From Aquirickettsiella sp049797115 (GTDB lineage Bacteria > Pseudomonadota > Gammaproteobacteria > Diplorickettsiales > Diplorickettsiaceae), in assembly GCA_049797115.1 (NCBI GenBank), contig JBARFJ010000019.1:1-64000 (forward strand): DNA of 64,000 nucleotides, given 5' to 3'. Of this stretch, positions 18,201 to 25,895 are shown in pieces. The notes under the pieces were generated by a model. The model saw nothing but the letters and a program-made list of their open reading frames with translations. It was not told where the DNA came from and made no database searches. A program made the translations under genes and the position numbers. The stretch's first letter is position 1; the number at the start of each line of letters is the position of its first letter.

Positions 18201-18539
18201 AAAAAACTTATTTCTATTCCTGTTTGCTTATTTAAATCAACAAATTTAAATAATGAATTTGCAAGAATGAACATGCAAGATAAATCTAATTTTTTATTAA
18301 AATTTGTAGAGGAAAAATTATTTAATATTCAGGAAATTAAAGCAACTCACTTTGATTTGTTAGAAGCCCCAGCTAATAATTATTTGAATGAATTTTTTTC
18401 TAACCAGATAAATGAAACTAATAAAAGAATACCTTCTAAATGTAGCAAACTAAATAAAATTAGCATGACTCTTTTTCCTCCCTTATCTGAAATTAATAAT
18501 GATCCGCAATTTTCTTGTCTTAAACCAAGAATAAAATAA
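12222..18539 (+). CDS. Single-protein megasynthase: FkbH-ACP-C-A-PCP-TE
   Basis: A 2105-residue hybrid nonribosomal peptide synthetase. Domains in order: FkbH-type HAD domain (~1-540) with VVDCDNTLWTGV (Asp193, Asp195), LSSKNEEE and MFIDDSERE, plus the FkbH C-terminal part (RTNQFNL, VSCRNTGLEVE); carrier protein with FLGLNSLKLT (Ser686); condensation domain (~745-1170) with HHCIFD (His878, His879, Asp883); adenylation domain (~1215-1710) with YTSGSTGIPKG (1358 on), NGYGPTE, YQTGDL and the A10 lysine in NSNGKLDK; second carrier with GCDSINVYE (Ser1753); thioesterase (~1780-2060) with GYSFGG (Ser1905). FkbH enzymes load a glyceryl unit from 1,3-bisphosphoglycerate onto a carrier; here it would be condensed with one amino acid and released. 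All key residues are present. The coding is much more AT-rich than its neighbours. The start has AAGGA upstream. The product is unknown, and no phosphopantetheinyl transferase is in the window. Confidence 0.9.
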   Translation: MLILSTFNSDYLQSPLQSFLDNFSSERIDIKYTDTNLEISLAQILSSEEKNQTIIISFRVIDLIYLIDDNKKIDTLNLKEKINELIKQITELKKIKKEALIVNLCPSPAFFYNNNSEMMNFENYFLKEMQIKMIHTLSESDINQHYRLNNFENKIEYKTRIPYNFEFYMGLACLIARKLHCIKQIPYKVIVVDCDNTLWTGVAGDVGPENIKFEEHNLALQKFLVKQKEQGVFICLSSKNEEETVDNVFSLRKDEMILKKSDIAFQVINRDIKSNSIKTILKKLKLINAKNAMFIDDSEREIDEVGQNLPEIFCVHMPQKIDEFNKNWAFDVNEYMSITQTDKDRLKLVEQEEALQPMLSQYNDPIDRLKARRKVLPLVISKVKKEDEDKIARIEQIPKRTNQFNLFPFSDFPEKDWNLGNLIENNEIDCFIATIQNKSIFVEKKSDDANLVSEDITALAVCKSYNDHLLVNGFFVSCRNTGLEVEYALAKHIAMHAESKNLNKIKFKFKKTGINKLAETFIDILCQETNKNSIVRLLLRHIKKNSLIESFLVYFFKKIQVLPIDFNKILNEEMIFSFSTDVLNQLDLYMLMRKTMAANAVNNDSSIKRVIKEKDLENAKHYLPKLQIETGNIQLLVEKFMTGRQETSDLTEMLIEQLKFLMSQETSNKILEIPLDIPLVFLGLNSLKLTCLSGILYKKLGVKVDIDRLLSPEMTVSFLLLYINQQKDKQDIPYKEPKLLEHNQTCLKISDQEKRIFSAEQSEGVTNSYRFHMLACFLAYELNLEHFKSAYERMIQFYDVFGFYYSIVNGQLKKSIFSLENRKINFYHEEINEEVELMDIIQKKTSKPLSMIDSNELIRVFIFETKTNKKYYIFFHIHHCIFDAFSLKICLETLSKFYNDELKSIPFELSGPLSYQDFVHYQDDKIQNERFQLDARKFWSQHLSICENSVEISPDKAITSSFKSITELKANRYLFEISQRDSKVLKSFARENGVTVYSVIISLFSILISHYTYNARIPIITAASGRDALFLDTPGFFVNLLIHAFDLKENKTFCDFVIENHKNLIAGIKFQDFSFSEIQKFISHNASQTVAIVFQNYEIPKLLLKNETAKLVVPKSSILDIREHCRFSPLTLFVQETQAKYSFTFEYAKAKYSEGFIKRISKNLLYTIRDICKNPNQSLQEISVVCDEEREQLTSLGQGPKLNFSGKISLLNKFQQIVAKYPDNFALCDDSASLTYKQVDQKSTNLAHALIEAGIKQGNYVGIFLDASYLFFIAELAVLKIGAVFIPLSKENPNERLKLNINDAKINFFIVDDNRKGLFDTNLKDVSLISIDLVNNSCNLNKKLPLLNESTDEFCVLYTSGSTGIPKGVILQEKGIFRVVESPNFIEVLPGDRMAQTAKQVFDAAQLECWLAWNHGASLVIFDKETILDINLFRNKLITEKITHMWLTAGLFDFYSNTQSDIFKNLRYLMVGGDVVHKDTVLKVLNFSEACTIINGYGPTEASIFVLTHIFNKQTINNFNTTLIGSPIHETIVEVLTPFGTPAPLGGIGELVVRGEGVAKGYLNSSLNKDRFIEKSGQRTYQTGDLVKYTLEDSQLMFMGRANEDQIKINGNLVALAEVRNCLSRHPNIKQVEVLVKNIDRNNRLVAYYTLKSKNIECIKLFNKELRLYLSNRLPAYMLPSFYIKIDNFILNSNGKLDKAQFQKLELGLIDNYLEEILPKTFYGEELLKIVKVTLKNFPNNIKADLFDYGCDSINVYEIINKINCKFNSEFKKRSKSKFQNDFKSYLSKKNFEAKDLYEKRTIQELENLLVDKLNNKNEKKLLRILKDGDSNLPSIVFIHPAGGGISCFDELIGKIKVDNICYGIEDPLLESSQLKLLSMEQMAQNYLSIILDGIPGSFILAGYSFGGMLALEMAAQYESISENDYLLEVFLFDTWVVSCANEEIKIKLKHDVLIYCAEQRKQANVNDGSREMLTLLEELCEHHQTIGFEFKPKKLISIPVCLFKSTNLNNEFARMNMQDKSNFLLKFVEEKLFNIQEIKATHFDLLEAPANNYLNEFFSNQINETNKRIPSKCSKLNKISMTLFPPLSEINNDPQFSCLKPRIK

Positions 18540-18575
18540 TAAGCTTAAGGATATTATTTTTTAGGAATTAATATA

Positions 18576-21020
18576 ATGAATCTTCAAATTATCTTAGATG
18601 CATTTCCTTTTTCGGTTTACTGGCTAGATAGTAAAAGAAAGTTTTTCAAGGGGGGTAATCAACACTTTTTTTCTTCATTGAATATTAATTCTTTAGCGGA
18701 ACTGATTGATAAACCGATATCAAATTTTTTTTCGAGTGATTATTTGAGAATAGCAAACGACTTGTTTAGCAAAAGTATTAAAAATAAACGAATAAGTTTT
18801 TCTGCTATTTATCATAAAATTTCTAAGGATCATGATAAAATTATATTAATTCAATGTGTTTCTATTATGTCAAAAAAGGAATCGATTACTATTTTTAGTG
18901 AAATTAACCCTTCACTCAAGGATTTTAATCAATATTTGTGGGAAGAAAATGAAAAACTAACTATTTATTTGAATAATATCATTGAAAATGTTCCAGCCAG
19001 TATTTATTGGAAAGATATAAACAGTGTTATTTTGGGTGGAAGTAAATTACATACAGAATTAACTGGATTTACCAATATTGAAACTGTTATTGGAAAGACG
19101 GACTTCGATTTTCCTTGGAAAGATCAAGCTGAAAGGATACAAGAGAATGATCGTTTTGTGATGCAAAATAATCAAATGGTTAGTTTTGAAGAAAGAGCTA
19201 GGTTATCCGATGATAGTATGCATATTTTTTTGACTCAAAAATCGCCTTTAAGAGGGAAATTTGAAAAAATAATTGGTGTCTTAGGAGTTTCGATTGATAT
19301 TACAGAACTTAAAAACACTCAGAAAAAATTAAAAAAATCGAAATTGTTAGCGGATGCAGCTAATCAAGCTAAAACCGAGTTTCTTGCGAATATGAGCCAT
19401 GATATTCGCACGCCTTTAACCGGCATCATCGGATTATCGCAATTGCTTGAACAACGTTTAAAAATTTTAGAAAATAAAGATGATTTGCATTTAATGTATA
19501 AAGCCAGCGAGCAATTATTGAATTTGCTTAATAATATACTTGATGTTGCTTCTTTGGAAAATGCTGACGAAGCTCAACTTAAAATAAATAGTTTTTCTTT
19601 ACAAGATTTAACAGAATCTTTAAAGAATTTATTATTACCATCAGTAAAAACTAAAGGGCTTACACTGCAGATTAATTTAGATGTTTCTATCACGGAAAAC
19701 ATATCAAGTGATCAAAATAAACTGGAACGTATTTTACTTAATTTAGCAACTAATGCGATTAAGTTTACCGAAAAAGGGACAGTTATCCTTACTATTAGAG
19801 AATTAGTGTTATTACCACAGCAAACAGATGGCATGTATATTGAATTTACTATCAGTGATACGGGGATAGGGATTCCTACTGATAAATTGACGTCAGTGTT
19901 TGACCCGTTCTTTCGAATAACGCCTAGTTTTGAAAAAACTGATCAAATTCAAGGATATGGTGTGGGTCTTCATATTGTAAAAAAATTTGTAAATTTATTA
20001 GGTGGCGAGATACAAGTAAAAAGCGAAGTGGGTGTGGGTACGAGTTTTTCCTTTACCTTATTTATGAATTTAACCAAAAAAAATAAGCTTATAAAATTTA
20101 AAAATAAAAATTCTGAGCCTTTTATTTTTTTAGAAACTAATAAATTAGTCGAAGCAAAAAAGATGCTATTGAGACAGGCACAATCCCCAAAAAAACTAAT
20201 TAAAAAACATATTTTATTGATCGAAGATGATCTTTTAACGATTAAATTTTCTCAAGAACTACTTACTCAGGCTGGATACAATCTGACAGTTGTATCTACT
20301 ATGCAAGAGGCATTATCATTTGCAAAAAATCATACATTTGATTTAATTATTACTGATTTGGGTTTGCCTGGCCTTAGTGGGAGTGAAATTGCTGTTTTAT
20401 ATCGTTATTGGGAACGTATTAACCAAAAATCGATGACTCCTATTATTACCTTAACCGCTCATGGAGAAGGCAAATTTAAGGAAGAATGTATAGCAGCGGG
20501 CATCAATGAAATATGGCTAAAGCCTTTGACTAAAGAAAAAATAAAAAAATTAGAAAAGTATTTTCAAACTAAAAAGATCAATGTCATTGAATTTAATCCC
20601 ATGCTAAAACAATCAAAATCTATTAAACATGAATACGTTGAAGAAAGTAACTTAACTCTAGAGAAAGCCAATTTACTCGATATTATAAATTCATATCCTA
20701 TATATAATAAAAGTATTAGTCTTAAAAATCTGAGTGGAAATGTAGATTTGTTCAATGAAATTATAGAAATGTTCAAACAATCCATTCCGGGGCATCTCCA
20801 GGAGCTAGAGAAGGCCTATCAGTTAAAGGATTGGGAAACTGTCGAAAACATAGTACATAAGATAAAGGGAGGTGCCTGTTATGCAGGCGCAGTCAGATTG
20901 AATTATGTATGTAAAAATTTTTTACGTTGTTATCCCACTGGCCAAACTCAACAATTGGATACACTGTATACTTATTTAATTTATAGCTTAAAAGAGACCT
21001 ATAAAGTACTAGAGTCTTAA
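18576..21020 (+). CDS. Soluble PAS-PAS hybrid histidine kinase with REC and HPt
   Basis: An 814-residue tripartite sensor kinase. Two PAS domains lie at about residues 1-105 (ILDAFPFSVYWLDSK) and 125-245 (IIENVPASIYWKDI...GVSIDITELK). Next come HisKA with NMSHDIRTPLTG (phospho-His275), HATPase with NLATNAIKF, DTGIGIP and GYGVGLHIVK, a receiver (LLIEDDLL, Asp594 in IITDLGLPG, Lys in WLKPL) and a C-terminal HPt with VHKIKGGACYAG (His761). I see no transmembrane helix, so it should sense a cytoplasmic signal. Its layout resembles ArcB-type kinases without the membrane part. It starts 36 bp after the megasynthase, behind an AGGA, and is similarly AT-rich, so the two are probably co-transcribed. 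No DNA-binding partner regulator is nearby. Confidence 0.92.
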   Translation: MNLQIILDAFPFSVYWLDSKRKFFKGGNQHFFSSLNINSLAELIDKPISNFFSSDYLRIANDLFSKSIKNKRISFSAIYHKISKDHDKIILIQCVSIMSKKESITIFSEINPSLKDFNQYLWEENEKLTIYLNNIIENVPASIYWKDINSVILGGSKLHTELTGFTNIETVIGKTDFDFPWKDQAERIQENDRFVMQNNQMVSFEERARLSDDSMHIFLTQKSPLRGKFEKIIGVLGVSIDITELKNTQKKLKKSKLLADAANQAKTEFLANMSHDIRTPLTGIIGLSQLLEQRLKILENKDDLHLMYKASEQLLNLLNNILDVASLENADEAQLKINSFSLQDLTESLKNLLLPSVKTKGLTLQINLDVSITENISSDQNKLERILLNLATNAIKFTEKGTVILTIRELVLLPQQTDGMYIEFTISDTGIGIPTDKLTSVFDPFFRITPSFEKTDQIQGYGVGLHIVKKFVNLLGGEIQVKSEVGVGTSFSFTLFMNLTKKNKLIKFKNKNSEPFIFLETNKLVEAKKMLLRQAQSPKKLIKKHILLIEDDLLTIKFSQELLTQAGYNLTVVSTMQEALSFAKNHTFDLIITDLGLPGLSGSEIAVLYRYWERINQKSMTPIITLTAHGEGKFKEECIAAGINEIWLKPLTKEKIKKLEKYFQTKKINVIEFNPMLKQSKSIKHEYVEESNLTLEKANLLDIINSYPIYNKSISLKNLSGNVDLFNEIIEMFKQSIPGHLQELEKAYQLKDWETVENIVHKIKGGACYAGAVRLNYVCKNFLRCYPTGQTQQLDTLYTYLIYSLKETYKVLES

Positions 21021-21127
21021 GATTAGTATTTGAAGAAAAGCCGTTTTGCAAAACGCTAGAAATTTATTAAAGCTTTCTTTTCAAATTAACTGTGGCAAAA
21101 TACAAGGCTGCTACGATTTAGAACTCG

Positions 21128-21241
21128 CTTACTCATAGCGCGTATTCGGCAGGCGTCCCGTAGTGAAGCAACCAAATGGTACCACCATACATGAGGATTG
21201 CGAGTCAGCAACACAGACAAAAATTCAGGTGCAAGAGTATA
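21128..21241 (+). repeat. TATACTC/GAGTATA element, copy F (dnaE start)
   Basis: Runs from a degenerate TTACTCATAGC end to GAGTATA, whose last A is the A of the dnaE ATG at 21241. The CATGAGGATTGCGA core and the AACACAGA-AAAAATTCA block match the other copies. Its orientation relative to the gene is the same as at gph and dxs. The dnaE reading frame is open back through it to a GTG at 21163. Confidence 0.75.
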
Positions 21242-24200
21242 TGCCATCCTTTATCCATCTGCATCTACATACAGAGTATTCTTTGAGTGATGGGCTCATT
21301 CGTATTGATAAGCTTGTTTCCAAGGCAGATGAGTTATCGATGCCTGCTATTGCAGTGACCGATCTATCCAATTTATTTGCAACGATTAAATTTTATCAGG
21401 CTGCGATTAAAAAAGGCATTAAACCTATCGTTGGAGCTGAATGTTGGATAAAAAATGATCAAATTTCCGATCAAGCATTCCAGTTAATTTTACTTTGTCA
21501 AAATCAACAAGGCTATCGAAACTTAATTCAATTAATTTCGCGTGCCTATTTAGAAAATCAACGAGAAGGTAAGCCTGTTCTTCAAAAAAGTTGGATTGCA
21601 AACTATTCTGATGGCTTAATTGCATTATCAGGAGCTAGAGAAGGTGATATTGCATCCTGTTTAATGAAAAATAATAAGCCTTTAGCAGCAGAAGTATTAC
21701 AGTCTTGGTTAACGTTATTTCCGAATTGTTTTTACTTGCAGTTGCAACGTTTAGGCCGACCCTTAGAGGAAGAATACATCGGGTCGGTTGTAGAACTAGC
21801 CAAAAAATATAGTGTACCCGTCGTAGCGACCAATGAAGTTTGCTTTATTTCAGCTGAAGATTTTGAAGCACATGAAGCAAGAGTGTGCATTAATAGTGGC
21901 TATACCTTAAATGATTCTAAGCGACCCAAGATTTATACGGATCAGCAATATCTGCGTTCAATAGAAGAAATGGTTGCTTTATTTGCCGATATTCCATCGG
22001 CATTGACCAATTCAGTGGAAATTGCCAAGCGTTGTAATTTAGAAATTGAATTAGATGCATCTTTTTTACCCAATTTTCCTATCCCAGAAGGAATGAACGC
22101 AGAAAATTTATTGATACAAGAGGCAAAACAAGGATTGGTGCAATGTTTAGAGAAACGCTTTAAAACTTTTTTGGGTTTATCTCAGCTTAAGAATAGAGAG
22201 TTCAAGTCATCTACAATCCGTGAAAAAGAAGGCATGCAGAAACCTGTTAACACCCATGACCTTGAAAAAATTTATTTTGAGCGATTGCATTCGGAGCTCA
22301 AAGTAATCAATTCGATGGGTTTTGCAAGTTACTTTCTTATTGTGGCGGACTTTATTCGTTGGGCCAAGAAAAATCAAATTCCTGTTGGGCCTGGTAGAGG
22401 TTCTGGAGCGGGTTCTTTAGTAGCCTATGCCTTGCAAATTACGGGTTTAGATCCTCTACAATATGATTTACTTTTTGAACGTTTTTTGAATCCAGAACGA
22501 ATTTCTATGCCGGATTTTGATATTGATTTTTGCATGGAAGGACGTGATAGGGTTATTGATTATGTAACAGAGCGCTATGGACGTGATTCGGTTTCTCAAA
22601 TTATCACATATGGAAGTATGGCTGCTCGCGCGGTAGTTAGAGATGTGGGGCGTGTACTAGGTTATCCTTATGGTATGGTGGATAAAATTGCCAAGTTAAT
22701 TCCTTTCGAGTTAGGTATTACACTCGATAAAGCAATGGATCAAGAGGACGAACTAAAAAATCGTTATACAAATGAAGACGAAATAAAAATATTAATTGAC
22801 TTAGCAAAAAAATTAGAAGGATTAGTGCGTAACGTCGGTAAACATGCAGGTGGTGTAGTGATTGCCCCTTCTAAACTGACAGATTTTACACCACTTTATT
22901 GTGAGGCAGGTGGGATACATTGCATTACTCAATTTGACAAAGATGATATTGAAAAAGTTGGGTTAGTTAAATTCGATTTTCTAGGTCTTCGGACATTGAC
23001 CATCATTGATTGGGCTGTACAAGCAATTAATGCAAAAAAGCCACCCGGAAAATTTATATTAGATATCACAGCTATTCCTATCGATGATATGGACACCTTC
23101 GCTTTATTAAAAGCGTGTAAAACTACGGCGGTATTTCAATTAGAGTCGCGAGGGATGCGTGATTTAGTTAAACGTTTACGCCCAGATAGTTTTGATGAGA
23201 TCATTGCTTTAGTTGCGTTATTTCGCCCAGGGCCTTTGCAGTCAGGCATGGTTGATGATTTTATTAATCGTAAGCATGGACGTGCGCAAGTTCAATATGA
23301 TCATCCTTATTTAGAGCCGATATTAAGTCCTACGTATGGGATAATTTTGTATCAAGAACAAGTGATGCAAATTGCTCAAGTACTAGCGGGTTATACTTTA
23401 GGAGCTGCTGATTTGTTGCGTCGTGCTATGGGGAAAAAGAAAGCAGAGGAGATGGCGCAACAAAGGGCGATTTTTATAAAGGGTGCAGCACAGAAAAGCA
23501 TAGAGTCTCGTTTAGCGAATCAAATCTTCGATTTAATGGAAAAATTTGCAGATTATGGGTTCAATAAATCACACTCAGCGGCATATGCCTTAGTTTCTTA
23601 TCAAACGGCATGGTTAAAGACCCACTATCCTGCAGAATTTATGGCTGCAGTATTATCATCCGATATGGATCATACCGAAAAAGTAGTCAACTTTCTTGAA
23701 GAGTGCCGTTTAATGAAATTGAATATATTGCCACCTGACATCAATCATAGCGACTATAAATTTACCGTCGACGAATTGACTGGATCGATACGCTATGGTT
23801 TGGGAGCTATTAAAGGCTTAGGCGCTGGTGCAATAGCAATGCTCATAGAACAACGTCAGCAACATGCGTTTAGTGATTTATTTGATTTATGTCATCGCGT
23901 CGATTTGCAAAAAATAAATCGTCGAAGTTTAGAAGCCTTGATCTTTTCAGGTAGCTTAGATGGTTTTGGTGTAAACCGAGCGAGTCTTTCAGCAAATATA
24001 GAAACTGCTTTACAAGCAGCCGATCAGAAATCATTGGCGAAAGTTTCGGGTCAGCAAGATTTTTTTGGTCTTGATATGGTTTCTCAGTCAAATCAAATGC
24101 TGAATCACGATGATTGGCCAAAATTACAGCGTTTGCAGGCTGAAAAGGAAGTTTTAGGGTTTTATTTAAGTGGTCATCCTTTAGAAAACTATGCTAAGGA

Positions 24201-24765
24201 ATTATCACATTTTATCAGTACATCTTTAAATGAGTTAACTGCCAAGGCAGGTCATCACATGACCATTGCAGGTTGGGTACTGTCTATTCGCTCATTATGG
24301 ACCAAACGCGGTGATCGTATGGCGGTAGTCAATTTAGAGGATGCCAGTGGACGTTTAGAAGTAACCTTATTTAGTGATACCTATGTTAAATATCGTGAAA
24401 AATTGAACAAGGATAAGTTATTAATCATTGAAGGGGAAATTCAATGCGATGAATACACAGGTAATATGCGAGTATTAGGGAAAAAAATTTTAGATATCAC
24501 TGAAGCACGTGAAAGTCACGCAAAAAACTTAACGATTAAACTATCTAAGCCGGTAATAAATCCTAGTCTACTTGATGACTTGCGAAAGTTAATGAGTAAT
24601 TTTTGCCCGGGTTTGTGTCCTATACGTATAGCTTATTATCACCCGGAATTAAGCACAGAAGTTTATTTGAGTTTGGGAGATAGTTGGAGAGTGAAGCCTG
24701 CTGACAATTTATTGAAGGCATTGCGCGAAAGCTTTGGTGAAGAATTTATCAGTATTCATTATTAA
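21241..24765 (+). CDS. dnaE: DNA polymerase III alpha subunit
   Basis: Catalytic subunit of the replicative polymerase. From the ATG at 21241 it has 1174 residues, close to the usual ~1160. It starts with the PHP-domain motif MPSFIHLHLHTEYSLSDG, as expected for the family. The polymerase active site shows PVGPGRGSGAGSLVAYAL and MPDFDIDFCMEGRDRVIDYV with the catalytic aspartates. A helix-hairpin-helix (YGLGAIKGLGAGAI) and an OB fold (MTIAGWVLSIRSLWTKRGDRMAVVNLEDASGRLE) follow. The frame is also open upstream to a GTG at 21163, which would add 26 residues read from element copy F (MKQPNGTTIHEDCESATQTK...); I prefer 21241 because it gives the family N-terminus. Confidence 0.95.
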   Translation: MPSFIHLHLHTEYSLSDGLIRIDKLVSKADELSMPAIAVTDLSNLFATIKFYQAAIKKGIKPIVGAECWIKNDQISDQAFQLILLCQNQQGYRNLIQLISRAYLENQREGKPVLQKSWIANYSDGLIALSGAREGDIASCLMKNNKPLAAEVLQSWLTLFPNCFYLQLQRLGRPLEEEYIGSVVELAKKYSVPVVATNEVCFISAEDFEAHEARVCINSGYTLNDSKRPKIYTDQQYLRSIEEMVALFADIPSALTNSVEIAKRCNLEIELDASFLPNFPIPEGMNAENLLIQEAKQGLVQCLEKRFKTFLGLSQLKNREFKSSTIREKEGMQKPVNTHDLEKIYFERLHSELKVINSMGFASYFLIVADFIRWAKKNQIPVGPGRGSGAGSLVAYALQITGLDPLQYDLLFERFLNPERISMPDFDIDFCMEGRDRVIDYVTERYGRDSVSQIITYGSMAARAVVRDVGRVLGYPYGMVDKIAKLIPFELGITLDKAMDQEDELKNRYTNEDEIKILIDLAKKLEGLVRNVGKHAGGVVIAPSKLTDFTPLYCEAGGIHCITQFDKDDIEKVGLVKFDFLGLRTLTIIDWAVQAINAKKPPGKFILDITAIPIDDMDTFALLKACKTTAVFQLESRGMRDLVKRLRPDSFDEIIALVALFRPGPLQSGMVDDFINRKHGRAQVQYDHPYLEPILSPTYGIILYQEQVMQIAQVLAGYTLGAADLLRRAMGKKKAEEMAQQRAIFIKGAAQKSIESRLANQIFDLMEKFADYGFNKSHSAAYALVSYQTAWLKTHYPAEFMAAVLSSDMDHTEKVVNFLEECRLMKLNILPPDINHSDYKFTVDELTGSIRYGLGAIKGLGAGAIAMLIEQRQQHAFSDLFDLCHRVDLQKINRRSLEALIFSGSLDGFGVNRASLSANIETALQAADQKSLAKVSGQQDFFGLDMVSQSNQMLNHDDWPKLQRLQAEKEVLGFYLSGHPLENYAKELSHFISTSLNELTAKAGHHMTIAGWVLSIRSLWTKRGDRMAVVNLEDASGRLEVTLFSDTYVKYREKLNKDKLLIIEGEIQCDEYTGNMRVLGKKILDITEARESHAKNLTIKLSKPVINPSLLDDLRKLMSNFCPGLCPIRIAYYHPELSTEVYLSLGDSWRVKPADNLLKALRESFGEEFISIHY

Positions 24766-24938
24766 TTTGGATATCCCGATCTGACGAAAGGATTCATGTT
24801 CAGTTTGCGTAAGTTTTCTCATAACACTTTAATGTACCGAAAAATATTGCATAGCCAAGTTAAACCAGTAAAACTGGCAGAAACACACTATATAGATTAT
24901 TATCCTCTTTGATTTCTTGTATTTCTGATGGCTAAGCG

Positions 24939-25724
24939 ATGGTTAAAAATGGGAAAGTAGTTGAAGATCAACGATTCCAACGGCAACGCGATAAACCTAG
25001 ATTGACCCGTTTAAGTTCTCAATTGCCTTCAAGAGGATGGTTTTTTAAGTTTTCACTGAGTCTATTACTTTTATTAAGTTTTATTTTATTATGGCAAAAA
25101 TTAGCCAATCCTAGTTGTTTTCCTGTCAAAAACATTAAAATTAGCGGTGATTTAACTTATGTTAAGCAAAGTCATTTGCAGCAGATTATTTTGCCGTTTA
25201 TTGCAAAAGGTTTTTTTTGTTTAGATAGTCAAGGATTAAAAGAACAACTTTTACGTATGCCATGGATAGCCAATGTAACTATAAAGCGATTTTGGCCGGA
25301 TACGTTAGTAGTAAGCTTTATTACTAAGAAACCAATCGCTTTTATTGGTCAGCATGGTTTATTAGATGAACAGGGTAATATTTTTATCCCAGATGGAGAT
25401 ATTAAAGCATTAAACTTGCCCACTTTTGTGGGGCCTGTTGGCCAACAAAAATATTTATTTCAAACGTATACCACACTGAACTCAATGTTTGCACAATTAA
25501 ACTTAAAAATTAAATTATTAAAACTAGTGGATCAACAATATTGGTATCTAAAGTTGAATAATGGGTTAACTGTTTATTTAAGTCGAAGTCAACCTTATAT
25601 ACAATTAGAACGTTTGATAGATGTTTATTCTGATGTTATTGCAAGTAAAGTATCTGTGGTAGATTATGTGGATCTCCGCTATGTCCACGGTATGGCTTTA
25701 AAATTTAAGAAGCGGATTTCTTAG
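24939..25724 (+). CDS. ftsQ: Cell division protein FtsQ
   Basis: Bitopic inner-membrane protein of the divisome that links early and late division proteins (FtsB, FtsL). It has 261 residues. A basic cytoplasmic tail is followed by one membrane helix (about residues 30-52, FFKFSLSLLLLLSFILLW), a POTRA domain (FPVKNIKISGDLTYVKQSHLQQIILP...GFFCLDSQGLKEQLLRMPWIANVTIKRFWPDTLVVSFITKKPIAFIG) and a beta domain. ftsA and ftsZ follow on the same strand. In E. coli ddlB and murC precede ftsQ; here dnaE is upstream, so the mur genes of the dcw cluster are missing from this place. Confidence 0.92.
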   Translation: MVKNGKVVEDQRFQRQRDKPRLTRLSSQLPSRGWFFKFSLSLLLLLSFILLWQKLANPSCFPVKNIKISGDLTYVKQSHLQQIILPFIAKGFFCLDSQGLKEQLLRMPWIANVTIKRFWPDTLVVSFITKKPIAFIGQHGLLDEQGNIFIPDGDIKALNLPTFVGPVGQQKYLFQTYTTLNSMFAQLNLKIKLLKLVDQQYWYLKLNNGLTVYLSRSQPYIQLERLIDVYSDVIASKVSVVDYVDLRYVHGMALKFKKRIS

Positions 25725-25895
25725 AAAAATTATTAATGATATAAAACAACAGATTTTTTTTCAAAAATGCAGTGAATTTTGAGTTTATGGGAAAGTTTCG
25801 GTTTAAAAAAATACAGTAATGAGCTATATCCTAACAATAAAGTCAAATGATGAAGTTTGAAAAGATCTAGAGAATTTAATTGAAGGTGAAACAAT

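Noticed and set aside
24796..24912. 38-codon ORF between dnaE and ftsQ
   Set aside because: The AAAGGA is only 3 nt from the ATG and nothing else supports it; possible but not reportable as a gene.
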